Source of the DNA: Lobosporangium transversale
Taxonomy: Eukaryota > Mortierellomycota > Mortierellomycetes > Mortierellales > Mortierellaceae
Length of the DNA: 64,000 nt
Assembly (NCBI RefSeq): GCF_002105155.1
Contig: NW_019028983.1
Location: 124,001 to 188,000 of the forward strand
Reading direction: 5' to 3'
A program made the position numbers and the translations under genes. This document shows, piece by piece, positions 57,685 through 64,000 of this stretch; within the stretch, counting starts at the first letter, position 1, and every line of letters starts with the position of its first letter. The notes below the pieces were generated by a model. That model saw only the letters and a list, made by a program, of their open reading frames with translations. It did not search any database and had not been told where the DNA came from.

Positions 57685-57704
57685 CGACTCGACTCGACTC
57701 GACT
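57685..57704. repeat. Tandem repeat, four copies of cgact
   Basis: Four perfect pentamers directly following a run of 21 T, about 340 bp upstream of the next start codon. Confidence 0.9.
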
Positions 57705-58040
57705 CTTTAGTCTTCCTTCATTTATATTGCTCAGCCTTCTTTATCGTTCTCTGTCATCATTGTCAATCATCCTTACTCCTCTCTGTCCTTCCACAACAAA
57801 AAACACACGCTCTCTCACTCTTCTCTCTAACTTCTTCCCATTCATATGCTCTCAATTTCATCGAGGGGACCACATTGATAACAAATCCTTCATAATTCGG
57901 TATCATCTTTCTGTCAAAGTGAACGTAACCAACAGCGCCCTCTTCTCCTTTCCAGCCCAAATCCTTTCTTTGCTTTCAGTGCTACAGTCGTCAGTACAAT
58001 AAGTGCAGTAAGTGAAGGGTGTAGCACCCATTGAAAGACC

Positions 58041-61000
58041 ATGGTTCCGACCATCAGCGCCAGCCCCGCCACACCTCCTCCTTCGACCTTAACTTCCTCT
58101 TCAACCACTCCTTCCCTTTCTCGCTGGTCGTCTCTTTCTTCTCGAGCTATTAGGAGCGCAGACAATGACGACCCACTGCGCGATCTCCTTTCCCGTTTTG
58201 CTTCGGGTCTGGAGCAGTTTTACGATTCCTTGTTACAACTTCATCTCCATGCTTCCAATGTGCTGCATTCCAAAACTCGATCCTCCATCTTCTCACTTGC
58301 CATCCGTTGCCTGGTTTTTCAGACGATCGTCAACCTGATTGCTTCGCGTCTTCGACAAAACATTTGTACCGCATACAACCAGCTGTTTTTCCCAACCGTT
58401 CTCTTGTTTCGATACCTATATCCAAAACCTTGGGATGCTTTGTTCATGGATACAGTGCGAGCACTTAAATGTGAGATGCGTGCAGATCTTGTAGCCCGTC
58501 CTGAACCTCGATACTTTGTTGAGCTACGATCTTATATTCGGAGGACATTTAAGGTCTATGCTATCACAGCTGTTGTTCACTGGTTGTTGAATCGAGATGG
58601 GGCTTTTAAATGGCCAAGTCAAGGATTGGCATTATTGGCTGGACAACAATACCTTCAACATCAAGGAGCGAAGCATTCAATGGCCAAGATTTTCTTTGTG
58701 GCCGCCTTTATTGGTCCAAATTGGACCATCTGGCTCATACAGATCTGGATCCAGCAACAGTTATTCCTTTACGAGTTGTTGCAACCGTATTTAGTTCGTG
58801 TCCAATTCAAAGAGTGGGAGGAGCGAGCCTGGTGGAAGGAGCATGAGATGGAATTACAAGGATTTGCGTTTGGTGTTTGGGCACTATGTTCTATCCCTTA
58901 TATTGGGGTAGCGACTCTTCCATTAATGTTCCCTGCGGTCGCATTCCTATTGTCACGGTCCTGTGGGTTGATGGAGAATTCGGGACATGGATTATCAGGA
59001 GATATCATTGAGAAACGTAACCCCGGCATTAAGGCAGTAGCGCTTGGGAAAAGTAAAGCTGTCCAAGGAGATTGGGATTCTGTAAGTGTAAAAACTTATG
59101 TCAAAAGCTCACAGTCACAGCAACAACAGCAGCAGGAAGCATATAGTAGCAAGCCATTACAACATGCAAGGATGCTGGACAAGAATGGACATCAGTCTGC
59201 TTCGTTCTATGCGCTTGATCAAGGCAGTAGTGGTGTAGTAAGTGAGGACCAGATCTGGGATGATAAGCAACTGGTACAGGCTCGGAGAAAAGAACTTTAT
59301 CGTCAACAACAGCGACACATGGCCCAGCGTCAACATCAACACGAAATCTATCAACAGATGGCTAATCAGCATCAACAGGCGGCAAATGTAAATATGAGCC
59401 CAACGCCAGTTTCCTTACCAGCACTGATTCCTCGGCTACCGCAAGTTACAGCAACAACCACATCATCATCGGCTTCAGGAGCAGCTTCATCCGAAGGTCA
59501 ACCTGAAGAAGTCATTCGCGAAAGAGATCTCACAGAGTATAACTTTAGTGACAGGAAAAATGATGGTTCTGCACCTTCCGCACCACCAGCACCTATCTTC
59601 ACACCCCCACTTGTATCAAGGGACATGCCAACATGGTCTAAGCATATGAATATTCATCCTTCAGATCACAATCCCTATCATACCGAGTCAACCATGGGTG
59701 ATTATGCTCGGATGGGCCCACCCTTGACAGGATCATCTGTCTTACAGTCCCCTGAGAGTAATTGGCAATCGGATATCATCAGGTCACAAAATGCTATCGC
59801 TCATGGCAATGCTAACCGGCGACAAGGTGAATTTAATCGGCAGCATAGTGAAGCTATTCGAAGACGCGGCAAGGATAGTCGACAACGTGATGAAACCGAT
59901 AGAGATCGTGCAGCACCTAACCAACCCATTGCACAGAATGTTCGTGTTAGTATAGGCGAAGATCGTCGTCAATTAAACGTCAATATGAAGGCTGTCAAAA
60001 AGAACATTAATCAGGCTATCAGACCACTAGTTCCATCTACTACCGTACCAGAATTATTAGGTAACCGAGCCAGGGATGATAGTGGAAAGCAGGAGGATGA
60101 GAATGACTCGTTCGGTGAAAATGGCCTTGTGAGCGATAAGTCTCTCGATAACATTGTAGAAGACAGCCACTTCGAAGATGAAGATAGTGAATACCTCTAT
60201 GACAGCCTTAGTGGAGACGAAAGGAGCAAACCCCGAGATCATTGGGAGAGAGATCAATATGATGATGGTGATGATGATGATGAAGATGATGGCAATCCTT
60301 ATTATGATCATCACCTTGCCAGGCCTACGGAGCGGATTCCTTTGCAATACTTCAAGGGTCGCCGCGATAGACGGAGGCATTCCCATGCACAATCTGAGAC
60401 GTCGTCATCTGCAGCGGAAGAGCCGACATCCCGAAGACGGATGGATCGAAGAGCTCTAAGCGATGAAAATACAAAGATCCACAAAGCGCTTCCGTATCTC
60501 CCAGCAACTCACAGAGCCCCATTAACGCAGACGCAGGGCTTTAGTTCTTTAGAATATATCCCACCAGTTCCTCCCAAGGATATCCCCTCAATGACTCGCC
60601 GTGAACAATCAAAATCACAACCACAGTTGGGGTTGCAATCACAGTTGAAACATCCTCAACAATTATCCCCGAGACGCCCTCTGCCTAGACATCGACGACA
60701 GCAATATGAGTTACATCCACTTGAGCGCCAAATTGTTCAAGCACCCTCACAGCGCGGCGGTCTGGCAGCGAAGATCGCACAGAGTATGCAGAAACTCGAA
60801 GAGAATGTAGAAAAAGATTTATCTTCAGCTTTGAGGAAATACAATTGGACGAAGACCGCACATGTCGTTGCTTTGCCATCATCTAAATCAAGTTCAAATC
60901 TATCAGCATCTGCACTTGCATCTACTCCATCCTCCAGATCTACTACCGACTTGAGCCTTGAAAGTCGGAAGAAGGATATTGAAGAAAGAGGACATGAAGG

Positions 61001-61165
61001 AATAGGAGAAATAGAAGGAAAAGAAGGCGGCGGTGGCGAAGGTGCAATCGCTGGAGATGATAGCGCAGAGAAGGAAAAAAAATATATTCCGCCCAAGACA
61101 GCTCTCTACGATGATAAAGATGGAATTGATACCCGGATAGTCCACAAACCAGAAAGTAATAAATA

Positions 61166-61166
<1 letters not shown>
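58041..61166 (+). CDS. Large multi-pass membrane protein with long disordered tail
   Basis: Intronless, 1041 aa. The N-terminal third (about residues 70-320) contains several hydrophobic stretches broken by short amphipathic loops: IRCLVFQTIVNLIASRL, FPTVLLFRYLYPKPWDALF, YAITAVVHWLL, IFFVAAFIGPNWTIWLIQIW and ALCSIPYIGVATLPLMFPAV. This pattern recalls fungal EI24/Lds-Rrt8/UsgS-like proteins, but I cannot confirm the family. The C-terminal two thirds is low-complexity and likely cytosolic, with poly-Gln (residues about 354-361), an acidic run (YDDGDDDDEDDGN), Arg-rich patches, Pro-rich VPPKDIPSMTRR, and a final charged segment. The start context ccATGG is good. A run of 29 T follows almost directly after the stop. 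Confidence 0.8.
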
Positions 61167-61201
<35 letters not shown>

Positions 61202-61352
61202 ACAATGATAAAAAAAAACCAAGTAGCTTATAGCGGATCAAATTCCTCCGCCGCTGTAGTCGTAATGTCAGAAGAGAGCATTGTATTTATATTTATTGAA
61301 AATTGTCATCACTACATAACATGCAACCCCGGATTGCTTTTTTATTTTTTTT

Positions 61353-63039
61353 TTACTTGAAGTCTGCAACGATCTTCATCCAGATGTTATCTGGATTTCT
61401 GGCTGAAACAGGATCCTGATCCAAGTGAACGTTTGCAGGGAAATACTTGGTATCGTACTCCAGAGGAACCTTGCTGGTCTCAGTAGCATAGATCTCACCG
61501 ACAGCAACGTTTAAGGTTGACTTGGTCACCAGGTTGGAGGGCCCACCTTTAGCCTTGTAGTTGAGCTGCTTAATATCGTTCGTCAAACTCTCATTGTCCA
61601 TGACAAAGCCTCCAGGGAAGGAGAAGTAGGAAAGGGGTCTCTTGTGCACACCGCCGACAGCATAAGTCTTGACCTTGTGGACGATGTTGAAGCGAGTGGC
61701 AATCATGGTGCAGGCAGAGCCACAGAAACCGTTGGTGACAATAGCCATGTCAGAAGCCTTCCAAGGGAGAGTTCTGTTCTTGGCCATAGGCATGAAGGGC
61801 CATCCATACTCAAAATAATTCTTCTGGCTGTAAGTCTGAGTAACACCTCCACGCTTCATGTTGACACCCTTTGTGAACATGGAATCATCTGTGTAGACCT
61901 TGTTGGTAGCCATGCTGACGTATCCACGAGCATCAAAGACGGAACGAGGGTTTGATTGTTTGACAGCAATCTTAGCAGCACCCTGGACATACTTATTCGA
62001 GCGCAGATCTTCCACAAAGTAAGGCTTTGCCTTTGGGAAGAAGACTTGGTTGATAAAGTAGGCGAAATCAACTGAGCCACCACCATTGTTGGTCATGTCC
62101 AAAATCAGTTTCTTACATCCTCCATCACGCAACTTCTCAAGGCCTTCGATGAACTGCAGATAATCGGAGGGATCAAACTTGTAGTAGGCAGCTTCTTCAG
62201 AGGCAATCACAGCAACACAGGCATTGGACTTGTTGATTCTGTAGAACGCAGTGGTGGCAGTGAGCAAGATCTCTTTGGCCTTCGAGATCACCTGGATAGG
62301 ACCAACACGACCATTCTTGCCACCGCCGGGCAACTGAATCCTACCACGCTCACGGAAAAGAGTCGTGGCAGGGACCTCGTTCACACGATAGTTAAGACCC
62401 TGAGTGGTTGCGTTGTTAGCGGTCCTGCTAAGGCGGTTGTTATAAGGCGACAGGGGAGCTGCGCACTGAACGTCCCAGTAAGTCTTTGTATCCCGGAATG
62501 TATGGAACTCGAATGCATCTGCGGGCTTGACAATCCAAGGAACAGTCAACTTCTGAGGGGCACCACTAGCGCACTGGATCGTATAATCCATTGAGTTCTT
62601 CTTAGGAACCTCCCAGCGACTCGCAAAGCCGCCGGGACTGATCAACCATTCATTGTACCAGGATGTGCTGGCAAGAGCATCATTAAGACGCACACCGGGA
62701 TCCTTAGAGATTGCAGAGGTGCGATCAGCAAAGTCCTGGACGGCCTTAAGAGCAGGCACGCCATCAATTTCGGTGACAATACAGTCTGTCAATGCTGTCT
62801 TGGGAACGCCCTCCTGAGTGTCATCTGCAAAGAAGACACGGATGTTCTGGACATCATTAACAACAGGGGCATAGAGAGAGATGGGCTGAAGGAATTTTGC
62901 AGTGTGGTAACAATCGCCTATAAAAGAATTAAAAAAAAAAAAACGCAGAGGGAAAAACCGTTAATAAACAGAAACAAAAAATCATGTCTCATAGCCCCCC
63001 CAATGCCCGTCTGGAAGGCTAATGTTTAAAAATAGTTGC

Positions 63040-63070
<31 letters not shown>

Positions 63071-63594
63071 CGAAGTGATCGCCCTTTTTCATTTCATTTT
63101 CATTTAAAAAAAAACAGAATAAAATGATCTTTACTTCGATAGGCCAAGTGTCCATCGTTGGCAGAGAAAGTGAGGTAGGTCAAAGCCATATTGAAGTCAT
63201 AATCATTCTTCCACTTGGTTCGCCGAATCTTTTTCAATTCAGCCAACAGATCAACTCTAGGAGTCTTGAAGGGAGCGCCATGAGCCTCTTTTGCATTGTC
63301 GATAAAGGCGTAAAAGTTGCCAATGGCGCTCTCAACCGACGTCAAAATCTTTTCTGCTACCTCTGGCTTGAATGTTTGAGCACGATAACAGTCTCGCACT
63401 GTGTTGAACTTCAAGATAGAATCAGAGTTCTTGCCCTGAGCCGCCAAATCTGCACAAGGGTCACGAGCTTTTGGAGGTGGGGTTGGAGTAGTTGTGGCCT
63501 TGCTACCAGAGACCTTAGTCGTACTAACAGGAGCTGCGTTGGTGGACACAACACAGAGGGCGATAGCCACGGAGATGATGGTGGTGAACTTCAT
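61353..63594 (-). CDS. Secreted S41-type (CPAF-like) serine peptidase
   Basis: Two exons (63594-63135, 62917-61353) give 674 aa. The start at 63594 is chosen because it opens a clean signal peptide (MKFTTIISVAIALCVVSTNA); the frame is open further upstream but reads as leader. The family pattern of fungal S41/CPAF-like peptidases is visible: SANDGHLAYRSDCYHTAKF (probable catalytic His at about 149) joined across the intron, a PDZ-like middle with VTEIDGVPALKAVQDF, LILDMTNNGGGSVDFAYFIN, and the nucleophile loop TNGFCGSACTMIATRF (Ser at about 553). Key residues are intact. A Thr/Pro-rich linker follows the signal peptide. It probably acts outside the cell or in the wall; the substrate is unknown. 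Confidence 0.87.
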
Positions 63595-64000
63595 AATCGA
63601 ATGATGTGGGAGGGATTTTTTAGGGTAATAATGTATATGCTGTGAAAGCGGTAGTGGAGAAAGTGGGTGAAGATCCAAACAGTCTGTAGGAGAAGGGAGG
63701 AGAAGCCGTTAAAGGAATTGGAAACGGTTAAATTGCGTTGCGTTTGTGTAAGTGAATGACAATTAGACCCTGACAAGGGCTGGAAGGGGGCGATAGAGAG
63801 GGAGGAGACAAAGACGGAACCAAGTCGGTTGCGTCGTGGTGAGATGAATGAGAGGGAGGGGGAGGAAGGAAGAAGGGAAAGGAAAGAAGGGAAAATGAAA
63901 AATGTTCAAATAGTTGGAAGGGTTGGTAGAAAGCATTGCCTTTATATGATACGAGAGCCAACTTTATGATTGTAAGCCCCGGAACGATGTTTTATTATAA
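63595..64000. promoter_or_regulatory. Upstream region of the S41 peptidase gene
   Basis: Purine-rich on the plus strand (63780-63900), hence pyrimidine-rich in the direction of the peptidase gene, as seen before other genes here. No further gene is visible up to the window edge. Confidence 0.5.

Larger units (their letters stand above)
55831..58040. other. Gene-poor region with pentamer repeats and pyrimidine-rich leader
   Basis: A 2.2-kb spacer. It contains A runs of about 32 (56034-56065) and 30 (56881-56910), two pentanucleotide repeats, and from 57664 a T run followed by about 280 bp of CT-rich sequence that is probably the leader of the next gene. Frames at 56210-56434 (+) and 56962-57228 (-) have no family likeness. 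Confidence 0.5.

Overview
The window is nuclear DNA from a filamentous fungus. It is rich in short introns (about 50-130 bp is typical), the genes sit on both strands with GTAAG-type donors and AG acceptors, and the proteins are fungal (protein O-mannosyltransferase, Opy2, MICOS, RPS26, Kar9/GAS2-type). AT-rich spacers, about thirty A or T homopolymers of 15-30 nt, a type III glutamine synthetase and the overall protein flavour suggest an early-diverging lineage, most likely Mucoromycota/Mortierellomycotina. That placement is inference. Every spliced model listed as complete was checked by hand to join in frame; the RPS26 model lacks its first exon.

Layout. 1-1954 (-): partial Ser-rich protein running off the left edge. 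3.8-17.6 kb holds a run of mostly mitochondrial genes: FAD/folate carrier (+), MIC12-like MICOS subunit (-), succinate dehydrogenase Fe-S subunit (-), RUS/DUF647 protein (+, with a GC-AG intron), protein O-mannosyltransferase (+) and OMA1 protease (-). 17.7-25.6 kb: a 722-aa single-pass membrane protein of unknown family (-), an Opy2-like HOG-pathway membrane anchor (+) that must be assembled across an 828-bp intron, and a secreted protein with two expansin/RlpA-like domains (-).

25.6-36.1 kb is the most unusual part. Two tandem paralogous monocarboxylate-type MFS transporters (-) each have, downstream, a copy of a decayed repeat of about 740 bp. Beside the second repeat lies a stomatin-like pseudogene with a nonsense codon. 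The first transporter has two introns that the second lacks. Both of these introns end in a poly(T)-poly(A) block joined directly to the AG acceptor, which looks like recent intron gain or precise intron loss.

37-64 kb: a Kar9/GAS2-domain cytoskeletal linker (-) with a 9-nt first exon and a split GAR domain; a 4.3-kb gene-poor gap; type III glutamine synthetase (+); another gene-poor gap; CDT1 replication licensing factor (-), divergent from a coiled-coil protein (+) whose first four exons are all multiples of 3; ribosomal protein S26 (+); a large multi-pass membrane protein (+); and a secreted S41-type peptidase (-).

The genes are independent eukaryotic transcription units, not operons. One functional theme stands out: the FAD carrier, a MICOS subunit, SDHB and OMA1 all act at the mitochondrial inner membrane.
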